Shown: piece after piece, positions 6,543-15,818 of the stretch | Position numbering within the stretch: the stretch's first letter is position 1 | How the letters are laid out: every line of letters starts with the position of its first letter | Origin: Butyrivibrio sp. XPD2002 | GTDB lineage: Bacteria > Bacillota > Clostridia > Lachnospirales > Lachnospiraceae | Length of the DNA stretch: 64,000 bases | Reading direction: 5' to 3' | NCBI RefSeq assembly: GCF_000423945.1 | Contig: NZ_AUIY01000001.1 | Location: 62,001-126,000 of the forward strand | Program-made: the position numbers and the translations under genes | Notes under the pieces: model-generated | What the model was told of the DNA's origin: nothing | Database searches by the model: none | What the model saw: only the letters and a program-made list of their open reading frames with translations

Positions 6543-8711
6543 ATGACAGAGTTTGGAAGAGCAAGACCTAAAGAAAATGATTATTATACATCCGGTAAGG
6601 ATAACAGAAAGTCTGAAGAGAACAGACAGATACTTGCTGCGGATGTCATCAATGGCTTCAGGGTTCGCCCCGGCTACTATGACATCAACGGTGCGACTGT
6701 GCTTCCTGACGGTGTCAATTTTACCGTATATTCTAACGGAGCAACTAAGGTTACACTCCTTCTGTATCACAGAGGTGAGGAGAGACCTTATGTTTCGCTT
6801 ACTTTTCCTGAAAATTACCGAATCGGAAAAGTTCATTCCATGATCGTATTCGGTCTCTTAATCGAAAATCTTGAATATGCCTACCGTATTGATGGACCTT
6901 GGGATGAAGAAAAGGGACTTTTATTTGATTATAACCACATACTTCTCGACCCCTATGCAAAGGCTGTTGCGGGCCAGAGAGTTTGGGGGCAGACCATAAA
7001 ATTTGAGGAAGCTTACAGAGCAAGAGTTGTAAGAAACGATTTTGACTGGGGAGATGTGACCTGGTTAAAAACTCCCATGAGTGACTCTATCATTTATGAG
7101 ATGCATGTTCGCGGCTTTACCATGGATGAATCCTCAGGAATTAAATGCAGAGGATCCTTTGCCGGAATAATGGAGAAGGTCGATTACCTTAAAAGACTTG
7201 GAGTAACTGCGTTAGAGCTGATGCCAATATTCGAGTTTGATGAGACCAGAGATAAGAGAGTGGTCAACGGAAGAACTCTTCTTGATTATTGGGGATATAA
7301 CACAGTTAGCTTTTTTGCGCCTAATACCAGCTACGCTTCGACTGAGGAGTATAACAGAGAAGGTATTGAGCTTAAGGAGATGATAAAGCTCCTTAAGGAA
7401 AACGGAATAGAGGTTATTCTCGACGTTGTATTTAACCATACAGCTGAGGGTAATAAGAATGGACCGTTCATATCCTTTAAGGGATTTGATAACAATATTT
7501 ATTACATGCTTACACCGGATGGAGATTACTACAACTTCAGTGGCTGTGGTAATACTCTTAACTGTAATCATCCCATGGTTCAGCAGATGATAGTTGAGTG
7601 TCTGCACTACTGGGTAGAGGAATATAAGGTTGATGGTTTCAGATTCGACCTTGCAAGTATCCTTGGAAGAGACCAGAACGGTGCGCCTATGGATTCGCCG
7701 CCACTTTTACAGAGACTTGCCTTTGACCCTATCCTTGGCGATGTGAAGCTTATAGCAGAAGCCTGGGATGCAGGCGGAATGTATCAGGTTGGTTCCTTCC
7801 CTTCATGGGGAAGATGGGCTGAGTGGAACGGAAGATACAGAGACAGTATAAGGTCCTTCCTTAAGGGCGATTATTGGGCTGCGCCTGAAGCAGTAAGCCG
7901 TATCACCGGTTCCATGGATATGTATGGTCACAATTATGCAGGCTATGACTCATCTGTTAACTTTATAACCTGTCACGATGGCTTTACTCTGTATGATATG
8001 TTTGCCTACAACGAAAAGCATAATGAAGCCAACGGCTGGAATAATACAGATGGCGCCAATGATAACAGAAGCTGGAACTGCGGTCATGAGGGTGAGACAG
8101 ATAACGAAGAAGTAAATGATCTTCGTTTTAAAATGATGCGAAATGCCATTACCGTTCTTATGTGCAGCAGAGGAACACCCATGATCCTTGCAGGTGATGA
8201 GTTTGGCAATACCCAGTTTGGTAATAACAACGCCTATTGTCAGGATAATGAGGTTTCCTGGCTTAACTGGAATCTTTACAGCAAAAACAGGCAGTACTTT
8301 GACTTCTACAGGGATATGATCCAGTTTAGAAGAAAGCATCCCTGCATACGTAAGGACTTAAAGCCTGCTATGTCAGGTCTTCCGCATATTTCCGTATTTA
8401 CGGATCATCCTTACAATACTCATATTTCGGACAGCACCAAGGTTATAAGCATCATGTTCGCTGGATACATCAGGAAAAAGGGGCATGATGACGTTGTTTT
8501 GATGTCCGTGAATGTTTTCTGGGAGGATATACAGATAACTCTCCCGGAGCCTCCGGAGGGCTCATACTGGACGCTGGTCGTAGATACTGCAGCTGAGGAT
8601 AAGAGGTATTTTAACAACCGTCCTAAGCCGCTGACTGTTCCCAACTGGAGACTTAAATCCAGAAGCGTTAGTGTATTTATAGCAGCGTATGGAGAAGGCT
8701 ATGGCAGATGA
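6543..8711 (+). CDS. glgX: Glycogen debranching enzyme, isoamylase/GlgX type
   Basis: A 722-residue GH13 enzyme that cleaves alpha-1,6 branch links in glycogen. An N-terminal CBM48-like domain (GYYDINGATVLPDGVNFTVY, YAYRIDGPWD) is followed by the catalytic barrel. The catalytic residues are all present: nucleophile Asp369 in DGFRFDLASI, acid/base Glu406 in IAEAWDAGG, and Asp479 in TCHDGFTLYD. The region-I motif DVVFNHTAEGN is intact. Length fits GlgX (650-720). A TTG at 6537 is two codons upstream, but ATG 6543 is the better start. This active enzyme contrasts with the degenerate GlgB homologue at 39409. Its end overlaps the next gene by 11 bases. Confidence 0.94.
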   Translation: MTEFGRARPKENDYYTSGKDNRKSEENRQILAADVINGFRVRPGYYDINGATVLPDGVNFTVYSNGATKVTLLLYHRGEERPYVSLTFPENYRIGKVHSMIVFGLLIENLEYAYRIDGPWDEEKGLLFDYNHILLDPYAKAVAGQRVWGQTIKFEEAYRARVVRNDFDWGDVTWLKTPMSDSIIYEMHVRGFTMDESSGIKCRGSFAGIMEKVDYLKRLGVTALELMPIFEFDETRDKRVVNGRTLLDYWGYNTVSFFAPNTSYASTEEYNREGIELKEMIKLLKENGIEVILDVVFNHTAEGNKNGPFISFKGFDNNIYYMLTPDGDYYNFSGCGNTLNCNHPMVQQMIVECLHYWVEEYKVDGFRFDLASILGRDQNGAPMDSPPLLQRLAFDPILGDVKLIAEAWDAGGMYQVGSFPSWGRWAEWNGRYRDSIRSFLKGDYWAAPEAVSRITGSMDMYGHNYAGYDSSVNFITCHDGFTLYDMFAYNEKHNEANGWNNTDGANDNRSWNCGHEGETDNEEVNDLRFKMMRNAITVLMCSRGTPMILAGDEFGNTQFGNNNAYCQDNEVSWLNWNLYSKNRQYFDFYRDMIQFRRKHPCIRKDLKPAMSGLPHISVFTDHPYNTHISDSTKVISIMFAGYIRKKGHDDVVLMSVNVFWEDIQITLPEPPEGSYWTLVVDTAAEDKRYFNNRPKPLTVPNWRLKSRSVSVFIAAYGEGYGR

Positions 8712-9363
8712 CAATGAGAAAAAGAGCACCGAGGAAGAGAATAAAGAAGTAGCTGATGCTGCGCCTCCTAAGGAGGAAGAGAATCTTGTTGTGGAAGGAT
8801 ATGAGTTTTTGTCGAAGGAGGATGTGAAAAAGGCAGAATCCGATAAACAAAAGATCGATATTCTTGGACAGAAAATCCACTCCACAAGGATTGTGGACTT
8901 AGAGGCTGTTTATGAAAAGGCTATAACCAATAAGATTTTTTCCACGCCGGTGGGCTGGCATTATCTCGCAAAGCTTCGCGACAAGCTCATAGCGGCAGGA
9001 GTTAATGAGGAAGATCTGATACCGATTCCTGTAAATACCAAGTTTACCAGGGTTGATTTAAAGGATGAATATCATCCGAGGCAATATATAACGCCCCTTC
9101 CTCAAAAAAAGAAAAAGGATGTAAAAGCGACATTCGTAGTACTGATTGCCATGAACCTCATACTTGTGGGACTGGTAATTGCCATGTTCGTGGTGGTCTG
9201 GAAAAGCGATAATGACAATATCATAAATTATAAGCAGAATGTCACCAACAGATACGCTGAGTGGGAGGAATCCTTAAAAGAGCGTGAAAAGGCAGTAAGA
9301 ATCAAGGAAAGAGAGCTTAAGATTCAGGACGATACTGAATACGGCAGTGAAATCGAAGAATAA
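8701..9363 (+). CDS. Hypothetical single-pass membrane protein with C-terminal coiled coil
   Basis: I do not recognise this family. The 220-residue protein has a highly charged acidic N-terminus (DDNEKKSTEEENKE), a soluble part of about 135 residues, one strong membrane segment near residues 144-167 (FVVLIAMNLILVGLVIAMFV), and a C-terminal helix rich in Glu, Arg and Lys (WEESLKEREKAVRIKEREL) that looks like a coiled coil. There is no signal peptide, so the large N-terminal part is probably cytoplasmic. ATG 8701 is chosen because GGAGAAGG (8691-8698) precedes it; an upstream ATG at 8689 would overlap the SD. The 11-base overlap with glgX suggests translational coupling. A role is not inferable. 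Confidence 0.75.
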   Translation: MADDNEKKSTEEENKEVADAAPPKEEENLVVEGYEFLSKEDVKKAESDKQKIDILGQKIHSTRIVDLEAVYEKAITNKIFSTPVGWHYLAKLRDKLIAAGVNEEDLIPIPVNTKFTRVDLKDEYHPRQYITPLPQKKKKDVKATFVVLIAMNLILVGLVIAMFVVVWKSDNDNIINYKQNVTNRYAEWEESLKEREKAVRIKERELKIQDDTEYGSEIEE

Positions 9364-9370
9364 AAAAGCC

Positions 9371-9413
9371 TTTTGTATACAAAATGAACACAATTTAAGA
9401 ATATACTTGTGTT
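9371..9413 (+). promoter_or_regulatory. Palindrome and inverted repeat before the two-component system
   Basis: TTTTGTATACAAAA (9371-9384) is a perfect 14-base palindrome. Directly after it AACACAA (9387-9393) and TTGTGTT (9407-9413) form a second inverted repeat that flanks a -10-like TATACT at 9402-9407. These lie in the 65-base gap upstream of the response regulator and could be operator sites, perhaps for autoregulation. The promoter call is weak because no good -35 is seen. Confidence 0.4.
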
Positions 9414-9428
9414 TGGGAGAGTAAAACA

Positions 9429-10103
9429 ATGGAAAAATTAAAAATTTTAGTAGTTGATGATGAATCAAGAATGAGAAAGCTCGTAAGAGACTTCCTCGTA
9501 AAAAGCGGCTTTGATGTAATTGAGGCTGAGGATGGACAGAAGGCAGTTGATATCTTTTTTGAGGAAAAGGATATTGCTCTGATAATCCTTGATGTAATGA
9601 TGCCTAAGATGGATGGCTGGCAGGTCTGCAGAGAGATAAGGGCATATTCAAAGGTGCCGATCATCATGCTTACAGCCAAGACTGAGGAGAGAGACGAGCT
9701 TCAGGGCTTTGAGCTTGGAGTTGATGAATATATCGGAAAGCCCTTTAGTCCCAAGATACTTGTAGCAAGAGTTGAAGCTATTTTGAGAAGAACCACACAG
9801 GGGGCAAGCGATGATATTGTTGAGGCAGGCGGAATTGTTATTAACAAGGCTGCTCACAATGTCACTATCGATGGCAAGGAGATAGAGCTTTCCTTTAAGG
9901 AATTTGAGCTTCTTACCTTCTTTATTGAAAATAAGGGACTTGCTCTTTCAAGAGAGAAGATCCTCAACAACGTCTGGAATTATGACTATTTTGGTGACGC
10001 CAGAACAATCGATACCCATGTTAAAAAGCTCCGCGGCAAGATGGGCGAAAAGGGCGACCTTATAAAAACAATATGGGGCATGGGCTACAAGTTTGAACCC
10101 TGA
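9429..10103 (+). CDS. OmpR/PhoB-family response regulator
   Basis: A 224-residue two-domain transcription factor. The receiver domain has the acidic pair in LVVDDESRMRKL, the phosphoacceptor Asp55 in IILDVMMPKMDG, the Thr in IIMLTAKTEE and the Lys in EYIGKPFSP. The C-terminal winged-helix (about residues 130-224) has FKEFELLTFFIENKGLALSR and TIDTHVKKLRGKMG, typical of OmpR/PhoB regulators. It is followed nine bases later by its probable cognate kinase. Target genes cannot be read from sequence; the downstream lipoprotein and the palindrome upstream are candidates. Confidence 0.93.
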   Translation: MEKLKILVVDDESRMRKLVRDFLVKSGFDVIEAEDGQKAVDIFFEEKDIALIILDVMMPKMDGWQVCREIRAYSKVPIIMLTAKTEERDELQGFELGVDEYIGKPFSPKILVARVEAILRRTTQGASDDIVEAGGIVINKAAHNVTIDGKEIELSFKEFELLTFFIENKGLALSREKILNNVWNYDYFGDARTIDTHVKKLRGKMGEKGDLIKTIWGMGYKFEP

Positions 10104-10112
10104 TAGGAATTT

Positions 10113-11630
10113 ATGTCGAATAACAGTGAAAAAAAGGTAAGGCTATCCTTACGTACAGAGTTAAACATACTGTTTCTGTTTGTCATGGTTGGAATGATAT
10201 TATTCCTGGTCATAATTAATCAGTTCTTTTTGGAACGTGTTTACTTATCACACCAGCTTGATGTGGTAAAGCAGGCTTACAGAAGCATTGATGAAGCGTC
10301 CACAGATGGAAGCTTTTCAACTGATGAATATGATATAGAGCTTCAGAGTATCTGCGATACCTACGGAATTGAGCTTATTGTACTTGATGCCGATTCGCAG
10401 ATGATAAAGTCGTCCTCCAGTGATGCCGACTACATGGCACATATTCTGTGGGACAATCTTGTGGGCGACAGCCTTTTGGGTGGAACTGAAGGCGTAAAGA
10501 GAATAATTGAAAAAAGTAATGACTATACGATTCAGATAGAGACTGATAAGCGCCTTAATACTGAGTATCTGGAGATTTGGGGCGTTATTGAATCCGGTTA
10601 CATTGTAATGGTTCGAAGTGCACTTGCAGGAATCAGGGAGAGCGTTGGCATTTCAAACAAATTCATGCTTTATGCAGGTCTTGCTGCAATTGTCATTGGT
10701 TCAATCAGTATTCTGTACCTTAGCGACAGAATCACGAAGCCTATTCTTCAGCTTTCAAAGATTTCCGAAGAGATGAAAAACCTTAACTTCGAAGCGAAGT
10801 ATCAGGCTGACAGCAAGCGGAAGAACACTAATGAAATTGATATCCTGGGTGAAAACATAAATGAACTGTCTGAAACCCTGGAGCTTACAATTAAAGAGCT
10901 GAAAACAGCCAATAACGAACTGAAGCAGGATATTGCACATAAAGAAGAAATTGATGAGATGCGTCGCGAGTTTTTATCTAATGTATCCCATGAGCTGAAA
11001 ACTCCTATAGCGCTGATCCAGGGATATGCAGAGGGCCTCGAGGAGGGAATCAGTGATGATCCCGAGAGTATGGCTTTCTATTGTGATGTAATCAGAGATG
11101 AAGCATCCAAGATGGATACGCTTGTTAAGAAGCTTCTTACTCTTAATCAGCTCGAATTCGGTAATGATGTTGCGCAGATGGAGCGCTTTGACATCACTGA
11201 AACTATAAAGAATTACGTAAAATCTGCCGATATATTAACGAAGCAGAAAAACGCTAAGGTGCAAATGGATGATTATCCTCCGATCTATGTATGGGCGGAT
11301 GAATTCAAGACAGAAGAAGTTCTTATGAACTATTACAGTAATGCACTTAATCACCTTAGTGGTGACTGCGTTGTGGAGATAAAGCTCAAGACCTATGATG
11401 ATAAGGTCAGAGTATCAGTATTTAATACCGGAGAGCCGATTCCTGAAGAAAGCATAGGCCATATCTGGGAGAAGTTTTACAAGGTTGATAAGGCAAGGAC
11501 CAGAGAATATGGCGGAAGTGGCGTTGGACTTTCAATTGTAAAGGCTATTATGGAATCCATGCATCAGGGCTATGGTGTTAATAACTACGATAATGGTGTG
11601 GAATTTTGGTTTGAGCTGGAAACAAGATAA
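10113..11630 (+). CDS. Sensor histidine kinase
   Basis: A 505-residue membrane kinase. It has an N-terminal membrane segment (about residues 17-38), an extracytoplasmic sensor of about 140 residues, a second membrane segment (about residues 183-203), a HAMP linker (LSDRITKPILQLSKISEEM), a short coiled coil, the phosphoacceptor motif FLSNVSHELKTPIALI with His293, and an ATPase domain with N-box YYSNALNHL, and the G boxes FNTGEPIPEE and GGSGVGLSIV. The architecture is that of PhoR/VicK-type kinases. The sensor signal is unknown. It follows the response regulator by nine bases and precedes a lipoprotein by 19, so the three genes are likely one operon. Confidence 0.93.
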   Translation: MSNNSEKKVRLSLRTELNILFLFVMVGMILFLVIINQFFLERVYLSHQLDVVKQAYRSIDEASTDGSFSTDEYDIELQSICDTYGIELIVLDADSQMIKSSSSDADYMAHILWDNLVGDSLLGGTEGVKRIIEKSNDYTIQIETDKRLNTEYLEIWGVIESGYIVMVRSALAGIRESVGISNKFMLYAGLAAIVIGSISILYLSDRITKPILQLSKISEEMKNLNFEAKYQADSKRKNTNEIDILGENINELSETLELTIKELKTANNELKQDIAHKEEIDEMRREFLSNVSHELKTPIALIQGYAEGLEEGISDDPESMAFYCDVIRDEASKMDTLVKKLLTLNQLEFGNDVAQMERFDITETIKNYVKSADILTKQKNAKVQMDDYPPIYVWADEFKTEEVLMNYYSNALNHLSGDCVVEIKLKTYDDKVRVSVFNTGEPIPEESIGHIWEKFYKVDKARTREYGGSGVGLSIVKAIMESMHQGYGVNNYDNGVEFWFELETR

Positions 11631-11649
11631 AACCTTTTCGGAGGCGTTT

Positions 11650-12708
11650 ATGGTTAAACGTGTTTTAAAGGCTTTAATTACATGCTTTGCTGTGGGGCTT
11701 TTACTGACAGGCTGTGGTTCTCAGATTCCTGAAATGACAGAGGATGAGTACAACCAGACTGTTCAGTATATGGTGAGTCTTCTTATGAAGCACTCCAATA
11801 ACGGAGTTGAGAAGCTGTCATCTTTAAGCTCACTTGAGCTTCAGAGACAGTTGGAGCGAGATGACAGAAATGCTAAAAAGGCTGCCCGTGATAAACAGCT
11901 TGAAATTGCTATTGCCAACATGCCTGATAATAACGGAGATGGTGATGGAACAGAAGAGACAGATAACACAGGTGAAGATACTCAGGTTCAGGATACAACG
12001 GATACTACAGATGTAGCACAGGCAGAACCTGATAACACTGATGAGAACAATACAGATCAGACTGATTTTACCGAATTCGTAGACGACACTACTGAGAAGA
12101 CAGAAATAAAGGATGATATTGAGAATCTTTTAGATCAATATGAGGATGACCTGAATGAAGGTATCCAGAATGCAGGATTAGATTTCCCTGAGACTGATGA
12201 AAAGCAGGATAATTCTGATACTCCTACAGAATCCATTCCGCCCGCTATGGTAACAGATGAGGGTGGAAGCCCTGCCACTGAGGCAGATAAGGTTGTGGAT
12301 GGCATGAGACAGGAGCTTTCCAAGGGAATGTTCCTTACATATTCAGGCTACAGTGTTGCTGCAACCTATCCTGACAACGATGATATTTTCGTAATAAACG
12401 CAACTGCAGGTAAAAAGCTTCTTATCCTCAATTTCAGGCTTGCAAATACTAGTGGCATGGACGTTACCGTTGATATGGTAAAGGCAAATCCTCATTTTCA
12501 GATTATTTTAAACGGCGTTAATGTGGGATATACCAATGTAACAATGCTTGATAATGACCTCAGCTCCTTTGCGGGAACAATAACCTCAGGTCAGAAAAAG
12601 AGCATGGTTCTTATAAAGCAGATGGATGCTGCTAAGCTTAAAAACGTCGAAACGCTTGGACTTATCGGGGATCTTGGCGGAGAGACAATAGAATTTAACC
12701 TGGAATAA
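11650..12708 (+). CDS. Lipoprotein with acidic linker and DUF4352-like C-terminal domain
   Basis: A 353-residue predicted lipoprotein: signal sequence with lipobox LLTGC (Cys22), then a helical part of about 60 residues, a long Asp/Glu/Thr-rich low-complexity stretch (roughly residues 95-215), and a C-terminal beta-rich domain (GKKLLILNFRLANTSGMDV, TSGQKKSMVLIKQMD) that resembles DUF4352-type immunoglobulin-like domains of surface lipoproteins. An upstream in-frame ATG at 11572 lies inside the kinase gene; ATG 11650 follows CGGAGGCG and gives a proper signal peptide. It may be an accessory or target of the adjacent two-component system (inference from position only). Confidence 0.8.
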   Translation: MVKRVLKALITCFAVGLLLTGCGSQIPEMTEDEYNQTVQYMVSLLMKHSNNGVEKLSSLSSLELQRQLERDDRNAKKAARDKQLEIAIANMPDNNGDGDGTEETDNTGEDTQVQDTTDTTDVAQAEPDNTDENNTDQTDFTEFVDDTTEKTEIKDDIENLLDQYEDDLNEGIQNAGLDFPETDEKQDNSDTPTESIPPAMVTDEGGSPATEADKVVDGMRQELSKGMFLTYSGYSVAATYPDNDDIFVINATAGKKLLILNFRLANTSGMDVTVDMVKANPHFQIILNGVNVGYTNVTMLDNDLSSFAGTITSGQKKSMVLIKQMDAAKLKNVETLGLIGDLGGETIEFNLE

Positions 12709-12732
12709 ATGCATTTTGAATAACGTATTTTT

Positions 12733-12770
12733 AGCCCTCTTTACTGAACAAATCGGCAAAGAGGGCTTTG
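12733..12770 (+). terminator. Probable intrinsic terminator after the lipoprotein gene
   Basis: AGCCCTCTTT (12733-12742) pairs perfectly with AAAGAGGGCT (12758-12767), 15-base loop. Only a short T tract (TTGC) follows, so termination may be partial. Confidence 0.7.
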
Positions 12771-12837
12771 CATATTCGAAATTTACTATGGTTTCTATTA
12801 AATATGTATAAATTTTTTCGTTTTTCTGCAAATTTCG

Positions 12838-12846
12838 TGATATACT
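12838..12846 (+). promoter_or_regulatory. Probable promoter of apt-relA
   Basis: Extended -10 TGATATACT (TATACT at 12841-12846), the same nine bases as before the decarboxylase operon at 914-922. The -35 is not recognisable. The leader of about 70 bases contains TAGTTATAA twice (near 12851 and 12889), of unknown meaning. Confidence 0.5.
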
Positions 12847-12922
12847 AATTTAGTTATAAAGAACATATTTAACTATTTGGAACAGAGTAGTTATAATCAT
12901 TTTCAATAAACGAGGTAAATGT

Positions 12923-13447
12923 ATGAAACAGTTAGACGATTATGTAAGAACAATACCAGATTTTCCGGAACCCGGCATTATGTTCCGCGATATTTCAACA
13001 GTACTTGCAGATCCTGACGGACTTCAGCTTGCTATAAATGAGATGCAGGACCTTGTAAAGGACGTTGATTTCGACGTAATAGTTGGTGCTGAATCAAGAG
13101 GCTTTATTTTTGGTACATGTATTGCTTATAACCTTAAGAAGGGTCTTGTTATGACTCGTAAAAAGGGTAAGCTTCCCTGCGAGACCATTTCTGAGGATTA
13201 TGACCTTGAGTATGGCAAGGCTACACTTGAGATGCACAAGGATTCGATCAAGCCCGGCCAGAAGGTTCTTATCGTAGATGACCTTATTGCTACAGGCGGA
13301 ACTGTACAGGCTATGATCAAGATGATCGAGAGACTTGGCGGTGAGGTTGCAGGTGTTCTTGTACTTATGGAGCTCAAGGGACTTCACGGCAGAGAAGCGC
13401 TTGGAAAATACAAGCTTTTCTCAGCTCTTGCATATGACGGAAAATAA
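12923..13447 (+). CDS. apt: Adenine phosphoribosyltransferase
   Basis: A 174-residue purine salvage enzyme that makes AMP from adenine and PRPP. Motifs: the N-terminal IPDFPEPGIMFRDIS typical of Apt, GAESRGFIFG, and the PRPP-binding loop VLIVDDLIATGGT. Length and sequence match Apt closely. SD GAGGTAA precedes ATG 12923. The gene is 25 bases upstream of relA/spoT, a neighbourhood that is common in Firmicutes. Confidence 0.96.
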   Translation: MKQLDDYVRTIPDFPEPGIMFRDISTVLADPDGLQLAINEMQDLVKDVDFDVIVGAESRGFIFGTCIAYNLKKGLVMTRKKGKLPCETISEDYDLEYGKATLEMHKDSIKPGQKVLIVDDLIATGGTVQAMIKMIERLGGEVAGVLVLMELKGLHGREALGKYKLFSALAYDGK

Positions 13448-13472
13448 ATTACTAAATTAACGGAGTACACGC

Positions 13473-15752
13473 ATGGGTCAGACAGAATTTGATGATGGAA
13501 AAATTGAATCAATCGATGAATTTCAGTCTCCCGAAGCTCTTTACGAAGGGCTTATTACCCGTGTCCGCAAATATCACCCTTCAGATGATATTACTTTGAT
13601 TGAGAAGGCTTATCAGGCTGCAGCCGAGGCTCATAAGGAGCAGAGGCGTAAGTCGGGTGAGCCTTATATTATTCATCCTCTCTGTGTTTCAATCATCCTT
13701 GCTGATCTGGAATTGGATAAGGAGACGATTGCAGCGGGACTTCTTCACGATGTCGTTGAGGATACCATCTATACCAAGAAACAGGTAGAGGAACAGTTCG
13801 GTGCTGATGTTGCACTTCTTGTTGACGGAGTTACCAAGCTGCAGGGACTGGAGCTTTCCGGGGACTATGCGACCAAGACTCCTGACCAGATGGAGATGCA
13901 GGCTCAGAACCTTCGTAAGATGTTCCTTGCTATGGCTAAGGATATTCGAGTTATTCTGATCAAGCTTGCGGACAGACTGCATAATATGCGAACACTTAAG
14001 CATATGCCGCCGGAGAAGCAGCAGAGGATTGCTCAGGAGACCCTTGATATTTACAGTCCTATAGCAGGAAGACTTGGTATCAGTAAAATTAAGATTGAGC
14101 TTGATGATCTCTCACTTAAATACCTTGAACCTGATATTTACTATGATCTCGTTAAGAGAGTTGCTCAGAGAAAGGTTGAGAGAGAAAAATACGTTGAGGA
14201 GATATGCGCAGAGGTAAGAGAGCATATCAGCACAGCCGGAATACACGGCGATGTAAACGGACGAGTTAAGCATTTCTTTAGTATCTATAAGAAGATGCAC
14301 AATCAGGGTAAGACCCTGGATCAGCTCTATGATTTATTCGCGGTCAGAATAATAGTAGATTCTGTTAAGGACTGCTATGCAGCTCTTGGTGTAATCCATG
14401 AGATGTATAAGCCTATTCCCGGCAGATTTAAAGACTATATTGCTATGCCCAAGCCCAATATGTATCAGTCACTTCATACCACACTGATTGGTGCTTCGGG
14501 TCAGCCCTTCGAGATACAGATCAGAACCTATGACATGCACCGTGCAGCTGAATACGGTATCGCAGCTCACTGGAAGTATAAAGAGGCTTCCGATGGTAAG
14601 CATGTTGAGGGACAGGAAGAAGAGAAGCTTATCTGGCTCAGACAGATCCTTGAATGGCAACAGGATATGTCGGATAACCAGGAGTTCATGAATCTTCTTA
14701 AGAGCGACCTTAACCTGTTCTCAGAGGATGTATACTGCTTTACTCCTAACGGAGAAGTTAAGAACCTGCCTGCGGGCTCTACACCTATCGATTTTGCCTA
14801 CAGTATTCACAGCGCAGTAGGTAACAAGATGATCGGAGCCAAGGTAAACGGCAAGCTTGTTCCCATCGATTACAGAATTCAGAACGGTGACAGAATTGAA
14901 ATCCTTACCAGCCAGAATTCCAAGGGACCCAGCCGTGACTGGCTCAGTATTGTAGGAAGTACATCCACCAAGAATAAGATCAACCAGTGGTTCAGGAATG
15001 AGTTCAAGGAAGAGAATATCAGCAAGGGTAAGGAAGCTCTAGTTGAATATTGTAAGTCCAAGGGCATAGATATCTATAATGTCATGAAGCCTGAGTACCA
15101 GAATCTTATAGTCAGAAAATACGGCTTCCACAGCTGGGATGCTGTTCTTGCAGCTGTAGGTCATGGTGGTCTTAAAGAGGGACAGGTTGTAAATAAGATT
15201 CTTGAGCTTTACGACAAGGATCACAAGCAGAATATGACTGATGAGGAGGTTCTTGCTGCAGTTGCGGAATCTAATGTAACTCCTCGTATCAGCAGTAGCG
15301 GAAGTGCAATTATCGTTAAGGGTATTCACGATGTTGCAGTCAGATTTTCAAAGTGCTGTAACCCTGTACCCGGCGATCCAATAGTTGGATTTGTTACCAG
15401 AGGTCGTGGCGTGTCTATTCACAGAAAAGACTGTGTCAATGTACGCGCTATGCAAAACGAAGACAGAACAAGGCTCATAGAAGCCAAGTGGGAAAGCCAC
15501 GCTCTTGGCGAGAAGTATGTAGCTACTATCAATATTTTTGCTAATAACAGACCGGGACTTCTTGCGGATGTTTCAAGAGCTCTTACTGAGAAAAACGTTG
15601 ATATTCTTTCAATGAATACCCGTACCAGTAAGCAGGGACTTGCGACTATGGAAACATCCTTCCAGGTTTCAAGCAGAGAAGAGCTTGGGGAGATTGTTGA
15701 TAAGATTAGAAATATTGACAGTGTCATCGATATCGAGAGAACTACAGGCTGA
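13473..15752 (+). CDS. relA: Bifunctional (p)ppGpp synthetase/hydrolase (Rel)
   Basis: A 759-residue long RSH protein, cytoplasmic and ribosome-associated, that makes and degrades (p)ppGpp. Domains in order: HD hydrolase (EQRRKSGEPYIIHPL, AAGLLHDVVEDT, LADRLHNMRTL), synthetase (GRFKDYIAMPKPNMYQSLHT and FEIQIRTYDMHRAAEYG), TGS (VYCFTPNGEVKNLPAGSTP), helical and zinc-finger regions (SKCCNPVPGDPIVGF, GVSIHRKDC) and a C-terminal ACT domain (NRPGLLADVSRALTE). Both catalytic halves appear intact, so a bifunctional Rel is expected. Start ATG 13473 follows ACGGAG with short spacing. Co-transcription with apt is likely. Confidence 0.96.
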   Translation: MGQTEFDDGKIESIDEFQSPEALYEGLITRVRKYHPSDDITLIEKAYQAAAEAHKEQRRKSGEPYIIHPLCVSIILADLELDKETIAAGLLHDVVEDTIYTKKQVEEQFGADVALLVDGVTKLQGLELSGDYATKTPDQMEMQAQNLRKMFLAMAKDIRVILIKLADRLHNMRTLKHMPPEKQQRIAQETLDIYSPIAGRLGISKIKIELDDLSLKYLEPDIYYDLVKRVAQRKVEREKYVEEICAEVREHISTAGIHGDVNGRVKHFFSIYKKMHNQGKTLDQLYDLFAVRIIVDSVKDCYAALGVIHEMYKPIPGRFKDYIAMPKPNMYQSLHTTLIGASGQPFEIQIRTYDMHRAAEYGIAAHWKYKEASDGKHVEGQEEEKLIWLRQILEWQQDMSDNQEFMNLLKSDLNLFSEDVYCFTPNGEVKNLPAGSTPIDFAYSIHSAVGNKMIGAKVNGKLVPIDYRIQNGDRIEILTSQNSKGPSRDWLSIVGSTSTKNKINQWFRNEFKEENISKGKEALVEYCKSKGIDIYNVMKPEYQNLIVRKYGFHSWDAVLAAVGHGGLKEGQVVNKILELYDKDHKQNMTDEEVLAAVAESNVTPRISSSGSAIIVKGIHDVAVRFSKCCNPVPGDPIVGFVTRGRGVSIHRKDCVNVRAMQNEDRTRLIEAKWESHALGEKYVATINIFANNRPGLLADVSRALTEKNVDILSMNTRTSKQGLATMETSFQVSSREELGEIVDKIRNIDSVIDIERTTG

Positions 15753-15755
15753 TGC

Positions 15756-15777
15756 AGAATTCATTTTTATGAATTCT
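15756..15777 (+). other. Intercistronic stem-loop between relA and the hydrolase gene
   Basis: AGAATTCAT (15756-15764) and ATGAATTCT (15769-15777) form a perfect 9-bp stem with a TTTT loop, four bases after the relA stop. No T-run follows, so it is not a standard terminator; it may act in mRNA processing or stability. Confidence 0.55.
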
Positions 15778-15818
15778 CATCCTGTTCTCGATACCGTGCT
15801 TTATGAAAGGTATTGAAA

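Noticed and set aside
6543-8711. GlgX as a second pseudoenzyme
   Set aside because: Asp369, Glu406 and Asp479 are all present in normal motifs, so the enzyme should be active.
12847-12922. Purine or other riboswitch before apt
   Set aside because: The leader of about 70 bases shows only a duplicated TAGTTATAA and no conserved purine-riboswitch core or terminator.
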